Positions 37,891 through 45,977 of a stretch of 64,000 nucleotides of DNA are shown here, piece after piece; the first letter of the stretch is position 1; each line of letters starts with the position of its first letter. Origin of the DNA: an uncultured Ramlibacter sp. (GTDB lineage Bacteria > Pseudomonadota > Gammaproteobacteria > Burkholderiales > Burkholderiaceae_C). Made by a program: the position numbers and the translations under genes. The notes beneath the pieces were generated by a model. That model did no database searches. It saw nothing but the letters and a program-made list of their open reading frames with translations, and was not told where the DNA came from. Where the stretch lies: positions 248,001 through 312,000 of the forward strand of contig NZ_CAKZHQ010000002.1 in NCBI RefSeq assembly GCF_936925435.1. Direction: 5' to 3'.

Positions 37891-38499
37891 TCAGACACCT
37901 TCTCCCGACACATGGTCGATGCAATTTTCGAGCAGCTTCAATCCCTGCAGGCCGGATTTCTCGGGGTGAAACTGCAAGCCCAGGATGTTGTCGCGCCCCA
38001 CCACGGCGGCGATGCGGGCCGCCCCATACCGGTACGACGCAAGGCAATGCGGATGGTCGGCCGCGATGCCGTAAGAGTGGTTGAAATACATGTTCAGGCC
38101 GTTCCAGGCCGGCACTTCGCTCTCCAGCTTGCGCCAACCGGTGACCGGCAACCGCTCGCCCCCCACCGGCAGGCTGCGCAGGTCGAGCACGGCGTCGGGC
38201 AGCAGGTCCAGGCCCGCCGAGTCCGGTGCTTCGGCCGACGAGCGGCACAGCAGCTGCATGCCCAGGCAGATGCCGATCACCGGCCGGCCCCGCTGCGCAT
38301 GGGAGCGGATCGCGTCCATCCAGCCGGACTTGCGCATCACCTCGCTGACAAAACCGAAATTGCCGATGCCGGGGATCAGGCAGATCGCCTCGAGCTCGCG
38401 CGGCTCGGCCGCCACATGGGCGGCCTGGCCGATGTGCTCGAGCGCGCCCATCACAGATTTGATGTTGTTGACGCCCAGGTTGACGACGCTGACCCTCAC
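37891..38499 (-). CDS. hisH: HisH-like glutamine amidotransferase (glycan amidination)
   Basis: A 202-residue class I glutaminase: nucleophile Cys78 in VIGICLGMQLL and the His-Glu pair in LQFHPEKSG near residue 184. Start is GTG 38499, read within the stop of the HisF-like gene (GTGA overlap). In P. aeruginosa, HisH2 and HisF2 feed ammonia to WbpG rather than making histidine. The position next to a WbpG-like gene, with no other his genes nearby, supports the same job here. Confidence 0.9.
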   Translation of the reverse strand: MRVSVVNLGVNNIKSVMGALEHIGQAAHVAAEPRELEAICLIPGIGNFGFVSEVMRKSGWMDAIRSHAQRGRPVIGICLGMQLLCRSSAEAPDSAGLDLLPDAVLDLRSLPVGGERLPVTGWRKLESEVPAWNGLNMYFNHSYGIAADHPHCLASYRYGAARIAAVVGRDNILGLQFHPEKSGLQGLKLLENCIDHVSGEGV

Positions 38500-39239
38500 A
38501 GGTTCACCTCGAACTCGTCTTGCAGTTCGGTCTTGACCTTGAGCGCGGAAAAATCGGCGTCGTGGAAGGCGCACCCTATCGCCACCGCCGAAGCGCCGGC
38601 GCGAAAGGCCTGGCGCACGTCGTCGGCGTTGCGGATGCCGCCGGAATAGACCACCGGCACGTCGCAGGAGCCGGCCACCTGCTCGATCAGCTCCAGGTCC
38701 GGGCCGCTCAGGCAGCCGTCGCGGTCGATGCTGGTGACCAGGATTTCGCCGGCTTGCGGCGCCATGCGCGGGACGAAGTCGCTGACCAGGGTGTGGGTGG
38801 CCTCGCGGCCGCCCAGGATCTGGCATTCGTAGCGGCCCGCACCAATCTTCTTGGCGTCGATCGACAGCACGCAGAACTGCCGGCCGAACAGGCGCGCCAT
38901 TTCGCCCAGCAGTTCGGGCTTGTGGTGCGCCTGCGTGTTGATGCCGACCTTCTCCACGCCCGACAGCACCAGAGTCTGCACGTCGTCGATGCCCGAGACA
39001 CCGCCGGTCACGGAAAAGGGAATGAACAGCGAGCTGGCAACCTGCTGGACCACGCCGGCATCGAAGCGGCGGCGGTACAGCGACGCCACCAGGTCGATGT
39101 AGAAGACCTCGTCGAACGCGGCACCGAAAGCCCGGTGGCCGACAGCGCCGGCGGGGCCGATCTTGCGCAGGCCCTCGTAGTTCTTGCCCTTGACGCAGTT
39201 GTCGCCCTTGACGTCGATGCGGGCGCAGATTCTTTTCAT
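38496..39239 (-). CDS. hisF: HisF-like cyclase subunit (glycan amidination)
   Basis: A 247-residue (beta-alpha)8 protein with the HisF N-terminus KRICARIDVKGDNCVKGKNYEG, the catalytic-type Asp in YIDLVAS and SIDRDGCLSGPDLELIEQV, and SVTGGVSGIDDVQ. The first Lys-Gly region is changed compared with true HisF, as in other glycan-linked copies. ATG 39239 overlaps neuA by four bases. It probably channels ammonia to the WbpG-like enzyme. Confidence 0.9.
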   Translation of the reverse strand: MKRICARIDVKGDNCVKGKNYEGLRKIGPAGAVGHRAFGAAFDEVFYIDLVASLYRRRFDAGVVQQVASSLFIPFSVTGGVSGIDDVQTLVLSGVEKVGINTQAHHKPELLGEMARLFGRQFCVLSIDAKKIGAGRYECQILGGREATHTLVSDFVPRMAPQAGEILVTSIDRDGCLSGPDLELIEQVAGSCDVPVVYSGGIRNADDVRQAFRAGASAVAIGCAFHDADFSALKVKTELQDEFEVNL

Positions 39240-39964
39240 GCCAGGGCCTCCTGCGCGGCCTGGCGCCGGTACAGCCATGCAGCCCATTCGAAATCCAGCA
39301 GGTCGTCGATGTCGGCCGAGCGCTCGCGCGGCATGGTCACGCCCCGCACCGGCACGCTCCACAGCCCGTGAACGGCGGCGCGGGCCAGCGCGGCCCGGCG
39401 CCAGCAGTAGATGCTGCCGTTCATGGCGTAAACCGGCGGCAAAGCCTGGCGGCTCACACCGCCGGCTTGCGCGTACAGCCGCGCCAGGCCGTCGGGCGCC
39501 AGTTCAACGAGGTTGAAGGCCGGGTGAAAGCCGCTGTCGTAGACCGACACTGCCAGATCCACGCCATCCATCGCATCCAGGCAGCGTTCGATGTCGCCGC
39601 GGTTGCGCAGCGGCGAGGTGGGCTGGAGGTCGACGACGGTGGCGATCCGCAGGCCCTGGGCTTCCAGGTGGGCCACCAGGTGCTCCACGGCCGGCAGCTT
39701 GCCGACGCTGTCTGTCGCCAGTTCAGCCGGACGCAGATAGGGGACGGTCGCGCCCGCGTTACGGGCGGCTTGCGCGATGGCATCGTCATCGGTTGACACG
39801 TACACCTGGTCGATGCGCGTGCTGGCCAGGGCATGGCCGATGGTGTGGGCGATGAGGGGAGCCCCGTCCGCACCGGGAAAAGGCCGGATGTTCTTGCCCG
39901 GCAGTCCCTTGCTTCCGCCCCTTGCGCAAACCGTCGCGATGGTGATGCCGCGGGGTGATTCCAT
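39236..39964 (-). CDS. neuA: CMP-nonulosonate cytidylyltransferase (NeuA/LegF type)
   Basis: Activates the nonulosonic acid as its CMP-sugar. The 242 residues carry the signature ARGGSKGLPGKNIRPF (14-29), VSTDDDAIAQAA, and DLQPTSPLRNRGDIERCL. There is no extra esterase domain. The ATG at 39964 lies eight bases after the upstream gene. It completes the dehydratase-aminotransferase-acyltransferase-NeuC-NeuB-NeuA set. Confidence 0.93.
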   Translation of the reverse strand: MESPRGITIATVCARGGSKGLPGKNIRPFPGADGAPLIAHTIGHALASTRIDQVYVSTDDDAIAQAARNAGATVPYLRPAELATDSVGKLPAVEHLVAHLEAQGLRIATVVDLQPTSPLRNRGDIERCLDAMDGVDLAVSVYDSGFHPAFNLVELAPDGLARLYAQAGGVSRQALPPVYAMNGSIYCWRRAALARAAVHGLWSVPVRGVTMPRERSADIDDLLDFEWAAWLYRRQAAQEALA

Positions 39965-39972
39965 GGGGCCAA

Positions 39973-41205
39973 TTATAGGTTGGCGAGCTCTCGCAACACC
40001 TGGATCACACGCGGTGTTGAGGGCTCCACGGCTTGCTGTGAAACAGCCGCCGTGGCCAGCGCGCGGTCCATCGCCGGACCCAGTGTCGCCAGCGTCGCGG
40101 CCGTCGCAATGCCCATGGCGGAGAACGGCGCGCCGTCGTCGAACATGGACCCGCCGACCTGAACGACCGGCTTGCCGGCCAGGTGAGCCTGCAGACCAAC
40201 GGTCGATACCGTGATACAGACGGCGTCGCTGGCATGGAGCAAGGGCTCCAGCGCCATGTCCTGACCGGCCAGCACCGCCTGGCTGGAACCGAGGGCGAAT
40301 TCCTCGCGCTGGCTGGGATGGGGACGCACGGCGACGCGCACAGACGGCCGCTGCTGCGCCCAGGCCAGCAAGGCTGCCAAGACCTCATGCGGCAGCTGCT
40401 CGTTGCCCGCCTGCTGGCGGACCGGATGGTGCAGGGGCTCAGGACTGGGCGCATACAGCACAAGCTTTTCACCGCCCGGGGCCAGCGCCTGCCTGACGCC
40501 GGCAGCCGCCTGGCGCACCTGCGGATCCTGCAACCGGTCGAAGCCCGGATTGCCGGTCACGACGATGTCGGCCGGCGCGCGCCCTTCGTCGATGAACATC
40601 TGGCGCACCTGTTCATTGAGAACGCAGACCCGGTCGGCATAGCCTGGCCGGCCGATCCAGACCTTCTCGTCGACCGCGAACAGGTCGACCAGGCAGGCGG
40701 CGGGAATCCCCAGTTCGCGTGCCGCCTCTACGGCCGCACGCTCCGCGCGTGGCGAATTGGTGGTCACCAGCAGCGACGGCGCCAGCGTGCGAAGGATGCG
40801 GCGCATCGTCGGCAAGGGATGGAAGCACTGGCGGCCGTACTGCGCGTAGGCCTGGGCTGCGCCTTCCTTGCCCAGGCTCGCTTGCAGGTCGGCGTAGCTC
40901 AAACCCAGGTAGGCCGTGCTCTGCGCCGCATGGACGGGCGAGGTCGGCAGCTGCGCCGCCAGCAGCGCCCCGTGCTGCAAAGCCTCGCCATCGTCCGGCC
41001 CGGCGAAGTCGGCGAAGCCCACGGTCTCCAGGCCGGCCTGGCGGCTGACCGCTTCGGCCGTCGTCAGCGCGAGCATCAGGGGGCGTGCCAGGCCCAGTTC
41101 GCGCACCCGCTGGGCAACGGGCAGCAGCATGGCGATATGCCCGCCGCCGTAGGCCACAAACAACCAGGTCGGCAAGCCGCCGCTGTCCTTCTCAATGCTG
41201 ACCAT
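39973..41205 (-). CDS. GT-B-fold protein, probable polysaccharide glycosyltransferase
   Basis: A 410-residue protein with a glycogen phosphorylase-like (GT-B) layout: an N-terminal nucleotide-binding-like half (LFVAYGGGHIAMLLPVAQRV) and a C-terminal half with VLYAPSPEPLHHP, VRPHPSQREEF and a donor-binding-like VSTVGLQAHLAGKPVVQVGG. Resemblance is to UDP-sugar epimerase/glycosyltransferase and CDP-glycerol transferase families, but I cannot name an activity. ATG 41205 overlaps the asparagine synthase-like gene by 14 bp. It is a candidate to transfer the CMP-nonulosonate or another operon sugar. Confidence 0.75.
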   Translation of the reverse strand: MVSIEKDSGGLPTWLFVAYGGGHIAMLLPVAQRVRELGLARPLMLALTTAEAVSRQAGLETVGFADFAGPDDGEALQHGALLAAQLPTSPVHAAQSTAYLGLSYADLQASLGKEGAAQAYAQYGRQCFHPLPTMRRILRTLAPSLLVTTNSPRAERAAVEAARELGIPAACLVDLFAVDEKVWIGRPGYADRVCVLNEQVRQMFIDEGRAPADIVVTGNPGFDRLQDPQVRQAAAGVRQALAPGGEKLVLYAPSPEPLHHPVRQQAGNEQLPHEVLAALLAWAQQRPSVRVAVRPHPSQREEFALGSSQAVLAGQDMALEPLLHASDAVCITVSTVGLQAHLAGKPVVQVGGSMFDDGAPFSAMGIATAATLATLGPAMDRALATAAVSQQAVEPSTPRVIQVLRELANL

Positions 41206-42985
41206 GGTTCGCCCACAGCGCCAGCGCCGCCAGCGCGCGCAACTCGCGCGTGAAGTTGGCGCTGCCGTCGCGGTGGCGCGACAGCATGGCGTCGATCTCG
41301 CTGCGCTGGAACAGCCGGCCCAGCAGCGCGCTGTCCCGCAGCAGCGCAGCCAGCCAGGCATGGCTCTCGCCGCGGAACCACTCGCCCACCGGCACGGTGA
41401 ACATCTGCTTCTTGCGGTAGGCCAGGTCAGCACCGATCAGCGGCGCCGCCGCCTTCTTGTACCAGTGCTTCTTGTCGCCGGCGGCCGACAGCTTGGTGGC
41501 GCCGCGCGAACGGAAGGCGAACTCCATCATCCGCCAGTCCAGGAAGGGGGTGCGGGCCTCGATCGACACCGCCATGCCCATGCGGTCGGGCTTGACCAGG
41601 TTGTTGCCGGACAAAAGCAGCTGCATGTCCAGGTATAGGGCCTGGTTGACGCGGTCCAAGTGCTGGGCCTCGTCGAACCAGGGCCGGGCCGCCACGCCGA
41701 AGCTGTCAATGCCGGCCAGACTGGCCGCCACTTCAGGCCGGTACAGCGCCTGCTTGGCCGCGGGCGAGAACAGCGAGATCGAGTCGAAGTAGGCGCGCTG
41801 GAAGGCCGGCGCGTCCAGTGTCTGTGCATCGGGCCGGGCGAAGAAGGCGGCGTACTTGTCGTAGCCGGCAAACAATTCGTCGCCGCCGTCGCCGGTGAGC
41901 ACGACCTTGACGTGCTTGGCCGCCAGCTCGCTCACACGCAGCGTCGGCATGAAGGAGGCGTCGCCGTGCGGCTGGTCCAGGTGCCACAGCACCTGGGGCC
42001 AGCGGTCCAGCATGTTGAGTTCGGCGATCTCGCTGCTGTGGTCGCAGCCGAAGCGGCGCGCGGCCTCGGCGGCAAAGGCCGACTCGTTGTAGCGCGGGTC
42101 GGCAAAGCCGATGCAGAAGGTCTTGACCGGCCGGTCCACGTGACGGGCCATCAGGCCGACGATGGTGCTGGAATCGACGCCGCCCGACAGGAAGGCGCCC
42201 CAGGGCACATCGGCGCGCAAGCGGATGCGGGTGGCGTCGTCCAGGATGGCCATGAATTCGGCGGCCCAGTCGCCGTAGTCATGGTCGCACTCGCGCTGGT
42301 CCGCCAGGCTCCACCAGCGCTGGGTCTGCACGCCGGAGCGGCCGAACTTCATCCACGTTCCGGGCATGACGTGGCGGATGCCGCGCCAGATGGTCCAGGG
42401 CACGGGAATGTAATTGAAGCTCAGGTAGTGATGGATTGCTTCGATATCGATGGCATCTGAAGCAGACAATTCGGGGGCTGCAGCCGTAATTGCCTTGATT
42501 TCCGAGCCGAACAGCAGGCGCTGGCCGTCGTCGGCCACATACAGCGGCTTGACGCCGATGCGGTCGCGCACCAGGTACAGAGCGTCCTCGCGCGCGTCGT
42601 CGATGGCAATGGCAAACATGCCATTGAGCTTGGAGAGGAAGGCGATGCCCTCGCGCTCGTACAGCCGCAGCAGCACCTCGGTGTCGGAGGCGGTGTCCAG
42701 CCGCACGCCCTGGCTGCGCAGTTCCTGCGCCAGCTCCACATAGTTGAATATCTCGCCGTTCTGCACGATTGCGATGCTGCCGTCGTCCGACACGAAAGGC
42801 TGGTGACCACCGCCGATGTCGATGATGGACAGGCGCCGGTTGCCCACGGCCACGCCGCGCGCCGGCTGGTGGTGCACGCCCTCGTCGTCGGGGCCGCGGT
42901 GCACCAGTGTCCGGGCCATCGCGGCCAGGCGGTCCGCCGGCAGCGCGCGCCGGCCGCGGTCCCAGTAGCCGAAGATGCCGCACAT
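41192..42985 (-). CDS. asnB: Asparagine synthase-like glutamine amidotransferase
   Basis: A 597-residue AsnB-family enzyme with an N-terminal class II glutaminase (MCGIFGYWD; Cys2 is the nucleophile after Met removal, so ATG 42985 is chosen over a start two codons upstream), HRGPDDEGVHH, and a C-terminal synthase domain (FLSGGVDSSTIVGLMARH). Such genes in polysaccharide clusters (WbpS-like) amidate sugar carboxylates. A GCTAT mini-repeat lies inside the gene in antisense orientation (42438-42494), read as ITAAAPELSASDAIDIEA, in a surface loop between the two domains. A GC-rich repeat copy fills the gap to the sugar transferase gene. Confidence 0.9.
   Translation of the reverse strand: MCGIFGYWDRGRRALPADRLAAMARTLVHRGPDDEGVHHQPARGVAVGNRRLSIIDIGGGHQPFVSDDGSIAIVQNGEIFNYVELAQELRSQGVRLDTASDTEVLLRLYEREGIAFLSKLNGMFAIAIDDAREDALYLVRDRIGVKPLYVADDGQRLLFGSEIKAITAAAPELSASDAIDIEAIHHYLSFNYIPVPWTIWRGIRHVMPGTWMKFGRSGVQTQRWWSLADQRECDHDYGDWAAEFMAILDDATRIRLRADVPWGAFLSGGVDSSTIVGLMARHVDRPVKTFCIGFADPRYNESAFAAEAARRFGCDHSSEIAELNMLDRWPQVLWHLDQPHGDASFMPTLRVSELAAKHVKVVLTGDGGDELFAGYDKYAAFFARPDAQTLDAPAFQRAYFDSISLFSPAAKQALYRPEVAASLAGIDSFGVAARPWFDEAQHLDRVNQALYLDMQLLLSGNNLVKPDRMGMAVSIEARTPFLDWRMMEFAFRSRGATKLSAAGDKKHWYKKAAAPLIGADLAYRKKQMFTVPVGEWFRGESHAWLAALLRDSALLGRLFQRSEIDAMLSRHRDGSANFTRELRALAALALWANHGQH
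42438..42494 (+). repeat. GCTAT mini-repeat, copy 3 (inside asnB, antisense)
   Basis: GCTTC-N7-ATGGC (42438-42454), 18 bases, GGGGGCT (42473-42479), then GTAATTGCC. Arms are degenerate, but spacing equals the other copies. The segment is AT-richer than the rest of asnB. Confidence 0.7.
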
Positions 42986-43000
42986 GCTCAATGCCCGCCC

Positions 43001-43062
43001 GGCCGCCCGTAGGGCATTGACGGCCCCCTCGGGGGGCAGGGAACGAAGTGACCGTGGGGGCT
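43001..43062 (-). repeat. GC-rich palindromic repeat, copy C (between the sugar transferase and asnB)
   Basis: On the minus strand: GAGCCCCCACGG, CCTGCCCCCCGAGGGGGC, then CTACGGGCGGCC. It begins two bases after the sugar transferase TGA and ends 15 bases before the asnB ATG, inside an operon. It may therefore affect read-through or mRNA stability. Confidence 0.85.
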
Positions 43063-43064
43063 CA

Positions 43065-43619
43065 TCAATTGCTCCCGTTTCCAGAAATGCGCGCCAGCGT
43101 CCACCAGATGATCTTCAGGTCCAGCCACACGCTGACTTCGCGGGTGTATTGCAGGTCCAGGTCCAGCCGCTGTTGCGGTGTGGCTTCGGAGCGCAGCAAG
43201 GCCTGGGCCAGGCCGGTGATGCCGGGGCGCACGCTGCAGCGCTGGGCCCAGTCGGCATCGCTGTAGAGCGAACGCTGGGCCTGCACGTCGGGCCGCGGCC
43301 CCACCAGGCTCATGTCGCCACGCAGCACGTTCAGCAGCTGGGGCAGTTCGTCGATGCTGGTGCGGCGCACGAAACGACCGACCCTTGTGATGCGCGGGTC
43401 GTTGGCGCTGGTGGAATACGGCCCGATGGCCGCCGCGTCCTTGACCATGCTGCGGAACTTGTACATGCCAAACAGCTGGCCGCCGCGGCCGACCCGCTGC
43501 TGGCGAAACAGCACCGGCAAGCCACTCTCGGCGGCGATTGCCAGCGCCGCCCCCAGCATCAAGGGCGAGAGCAGAACCAGGGCCAGCGCCGCGACCAGCA
43601 TGTCCAGCAGCCGCTTCAT
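43065..43619 (-). CDS. Initiating sugar-1-phosphate transferase (PglC/EpsL type)
   Basis: A 184-residue monotopic phosphoglycosyl transferase: one N-terminal membrane helix (MLVAALALVLLSPLMLGAA), FRQQRVGRGGQLFGMYKFRSM, RRTSIDELPQLLNVLRGDMSLVGPRP and GITGLAQ. This short form lacks the multi-helix part of WcaJ/WbaP enzymes. PglC-type members move diacetylbacillosamine phosphate to undecaprenyl phosphate, and the operon's dehydratase, aminotransferase and acyltransferase could make exactly that donor. It overlaps the HpcH/HpaI-like gene by four bases. Confidence 0.93.
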   Translation of the reverse strand: MKRLLDMLVAALALVLLSPLMLGAALAIAAESGLPVLFRQQRVGRGGQLFGMYKFRSMVKDAAAIGPYSTSANDPRITRVGRFVRRTSIDELPQLLNVLRGDMSLVGPRPDVQAQRSLYSDADWAQRCSVRPGITGLAQALLRSEATPQQRLDLDLQYTREVSVWLDLKIIWWTLARISGNGSN

Positions 43620-44422
43620 GCGGCCTGGGCCAGCTGGGCGGCGATGGCCTCGATGGTGGCGGCGATGCGCCGCGAATCGGCTTGCACCTGGGCCGGCTCG
43701 CGCCCAGCCAGTTCGGCCTGCGCGCGGCGCAGGGCGGCGACCTCGTCCTCGAAGGGAACGGGCTCGCTGCTGCGGTGGAAGGTGCGCGACAGGATGACCG
43801 CGTCGGAACCCAGGCGCAGATGCTCGGCCAGCACGTCGCGGCCAGGCAGCAGGCCCTCGTCGAGCCGGGCGATGCCACCGAAGCCAAAGCGCAGGCCCTG
43901 GCGTCTGGCGGCCGCAGCGATCCGATCGACCAGGCCCAGGGCCAGCGGCTCGAACATGAAGCGCTGGCCCAGCGACAGGTGCAGGTCGTTCAGGCCGACG
44001 AACACTTCGTGCAGCCCCGGCGTGGCGATCCAGTCATCAAGGGAATCGAGCGCGGCGCCGGTCTCCAGCAGCAGCACGATGGGCACGCGGCCGGCCACCA
44101 GGGCAGCGAAGTCGCGCACCTCGTCGGCGCTGCCGAACATGGGCAACATCAGCAGGTCGGCGCCGCCGGCCAGCACGGCATCGACCTCGGCCGGCGTCTG
44201 CGGGTTCAGCGGGTTGATGCGCACCATCAGCTGGGCCCGGCGCAGTTCGCGCTTGATGCGGGCCACATCCTCGATGCCGTGGGTGCTGATGAAGGTGTTG
44301 CGCCCGGCCTGGCGTTCGGCCTTGCCCAGGCGCTCGAGATCGACCCATAGCCGCATCCCGTCCAGGACGTCGCAGCGGCGGGCGAACGCGGGGTCGTTCG
44401 TGATCTGGATCAGTTCGAGCAT
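43616..44422 (-). CDS. HpcH/HpaI-like aldolase family protein in the glycan operon
   Basis: A 268-residue TIM-barrel protein of the HpcH/HpaI/CitE superfamily: RLWVDLERLGKAERQ, TFISTHGIEDVARIKREL, MVRINPLNPQTPAEVDAVLAGGADLLMLPMF with the PMF variant of the metal-site region, IVLLLETGAAL, and FVGLNDLHLSLGQR. Relatives are class II pyruvate aldolases or acyl-CoA lyases. Its place within a nonulosonate operon, coupled to the sugar transferase by an ATGA overlap, suggests a role in sugar metabolism, but the substrate is unknown. It is distinct from the CitE-like protein at 3769-4782. Confidence 0.8.
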   Translation of the reverse strand: MLELIQITNDPAFARRCDVLDGMRLWVDLERLGKAERQAGRNTFISTHGIEDVARIKRELRRAQLMVRINPLNPQTPAEVDAVLAGGADLLMLPMFGSADEVRDFAALVAGRVPIVLLLETGAALDSLDDWIATPGLHEVFVGLNDLHLSLGQRFMFEPLALGLVDRIAAAARRQGLRFGFGGIARLDEGLLPGRDVLAEHLRLGSDAVILSRTFHRSSEPVPFEDEVAALRRAQAELAGREPAQVQADSRRIAATIEAIAAQLAQAA

Positions 44423-44433
44423 GGATGCCGAAA

Positions 44434-45900
44434 TTATCGCTGCAGGGCTTGGCGCAATTCGCTGCTGCCCAGCCAGCTGGCGGCCAGCACCAGCGCCGCC
44501 GCCAACACTGCGGCAGCCAGGCCGCCGGCCAGCCCCAGCGCCGCGGCGCCCAGCCAGGCGCTGGCGCCGGCGACCAGCAACAAGCCGGCAAATCCGATCA
44601 CCATCGCGCGCCAGGGCATCCAGCGCAGCGCGTCGCGGCCCATGGCAAGCACCACGACCACAGCGACGCCGGCAAACACCGCATTGAGCAGGCGCATCAG
44701 GCCGGCGCCGTCGCGCACGCCCCAGGAGGCGGCCAGCAGCAGGGTCAGCAAGCCCAGGCCATAGGCCGCCACGGCCATGCGCATGCGTGCCTGGGCGGCC
44801 AGCACGGTCAGGGCCACGGCGATCAGCGCCTGCGGCAGCAGGCCCCAGGCAGCAATGGCGCCCCACTGGGCTATGCGCTCCAGCGCCACTGCGTCCAACC
44901 GGCCCCAGCCAAACAGCAGCTGGCCCAGGGCCGGCGCGCCCAGCAGCAAGGCGGCAGCGGCGGCGCAGGCCAGGGTCCAGGCCAGGGCCAGGGCCAGCCG
45001 CACAGTGCGCCCGCCATCGCGCGGCGCCACGCCGCCCGAAAATGCCGCGGCGACGGCTGGAAAGGCCAGGGTGGCGACCAGCTGGATGGCCAGCAGCAGG
45101 GGCAGCTCCACCAGCTTCCAGGCGTAGTTGAAGGTCGCCAGCGCGCCCTCGCCGGCCTGCGAGGCGATCGAGCGGGCGGCAAACGGCAGGGCCAGGGGCA
45201 GGCCTGCACTGAGCGCCGCCCACAGCCAGACCGGCGGCGCCGGCAAGGCCAGGGGCTGGTGGCTGGCAGCGGACGGGGCGGCGGCGGCCCCGGCCTGGCG
45301 GCGCCACAGCCAGGCCAGCCGCAGGCCCATGGCAGCCAGCAAGCCCAGGCCCAGCCAGGTGATCGCCTGCTCCCCGCTGGCCCAGCCCACGCCCGCGATG
45401 GCCGTGATCAGGACGGTGTTGACCACCAGGTTGGCGCCGTACAGGCCGGTGAAGTCACGCTGGTGCTGCAGCCGGGTGGCCCACAGGGCCGCCAACATGG
45501 CCGCCGGCAAGGCCAGGGCGCTCCAGGCCAGGCCCTGGCTGGCCTGCGGCCGCAAGAGCGCGGGCAGGCCCCCGGCCAGCCAGTCCACCGCCGGTGCGCG
45601 CAGCAGCAGCAAGGCCAGCGCCAGCAGCAGGCTGCCGGCCAATAGCCAGACCGTCACCCTGCGCTGGCTGGCACGCACCTGGGCGGCGCCCTGCCCGGCC
45701 CAGGCCGGCAGCAGCACATAGGCCAGGGCGCCGCTGGCCAGAACGCCTGCCAGCCAGTCCGGCAGGGTCAGCATCAGCACCGCCACGTCGGCCAGGCCGG
45801 AGGCGCCGAAGGCCGCGGCCTGGGCCGATTCGCGCACCAGCCCCAACAGCCGGCTGGCCAGCAGCAACGCCAGGGAAACGGCACCCGCTTTGAGAAACAT
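44434..45900 (-). CDS. murJ: MVF-superfamily lipid flippase (MurJ-like)
   Basis: A 488-residue polytopic membrane protein with about 13-14 hydrophobic helices and the MurJ/MviN start pattern GAVSLALLLASRLLGLVRESAQAAAFGAS. Because it is the first gene of a glycan operon, export of the undecaprenyl-linked glycan is more likely than lipid II transport, but sequence alone does not separate these. ATG 45900 is chosen over an upstream TTG. A GATAAT -10-like box ends six bases before this ATG, so the mRNA may be leaderless. Confidence 0.85.
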   Translation of the reverse strand: MFLKAGAVSLALLLASRLLGLVRESAQAAAFGASGLADVAVLMLTLPDWLAGVLASGALAYVLLPAWAGQGAAQVRASQRRVTVWLLAGSLLLALALLLLRAPAVDWLAGGLPALLRPQASQGLAWSALALPAAMLAALWATRLQHQRDFTGLYGANLVVNTVLITAIAGVGWASGEQAITWLGLGLLAAMGLRLAWLWRRQAGAAAAPSAASHQPLALPAPPVWLWAALSAGLPLALPFAARSIASQAGEGALATFNYAWKLVELPLLLAIQLVATLAFPAVAAAFSGGVAPRDGGRTVRLALALAWTLACAAAAALLLGAPALGQLLFGWGRLDAVALERIAQWGAIAAWGLLPQALIAVALTVLAAQARMRMAVAAYGLGLLTLLLAASWGVRDGAGLMRLLNAVFAGVAVVVVLAMGRDALRWMPWRAMVIGFAGLLLVAGASAWLGAAALGLAGGLAAAVLAAALVLAASWLGSSELRQALQR

Positions 45901-45907
45901 GGCCGGG

Positions 45908-45913
45908 ATTATC
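45908..45913 (-). promoter_or_regulatory. Possible -10 box of the glycan operon (murJ)
   Basis: GATAAT on the minus strand, ending seven bases before the murJ ATG; the -35 is poorly defined (TTGCGG at 20 bp). If used, transcription would start at or next to the start codon. Confidence 0.3.
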
Positions 45914-45944
45914 GAGGCCGCTGCGAAAGCGCCCCGCAAAAAAC

Positions 45945-45950
45945 TAAAAT
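45945..45950 (+). promoter_or_regulatory. Possible -10 box of lysS
   Basis: TAAAAT about 28 bases before the lysS ATG in the 77-bp divergent region; no clear -35 box is present. Confidence 0.35.
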
Positions 45951-45977
45951 CGACGGTTTCGCCTGAACCCTTCCCCC

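Noticed and set aside
37891-39239. HisH/HisF as part of histidine biosynthesis
   Set aside because: They overlap glycan genes, adjoin a WbpG-like amidotransferase and lack other his genes, so a glycan amidination role fits better.
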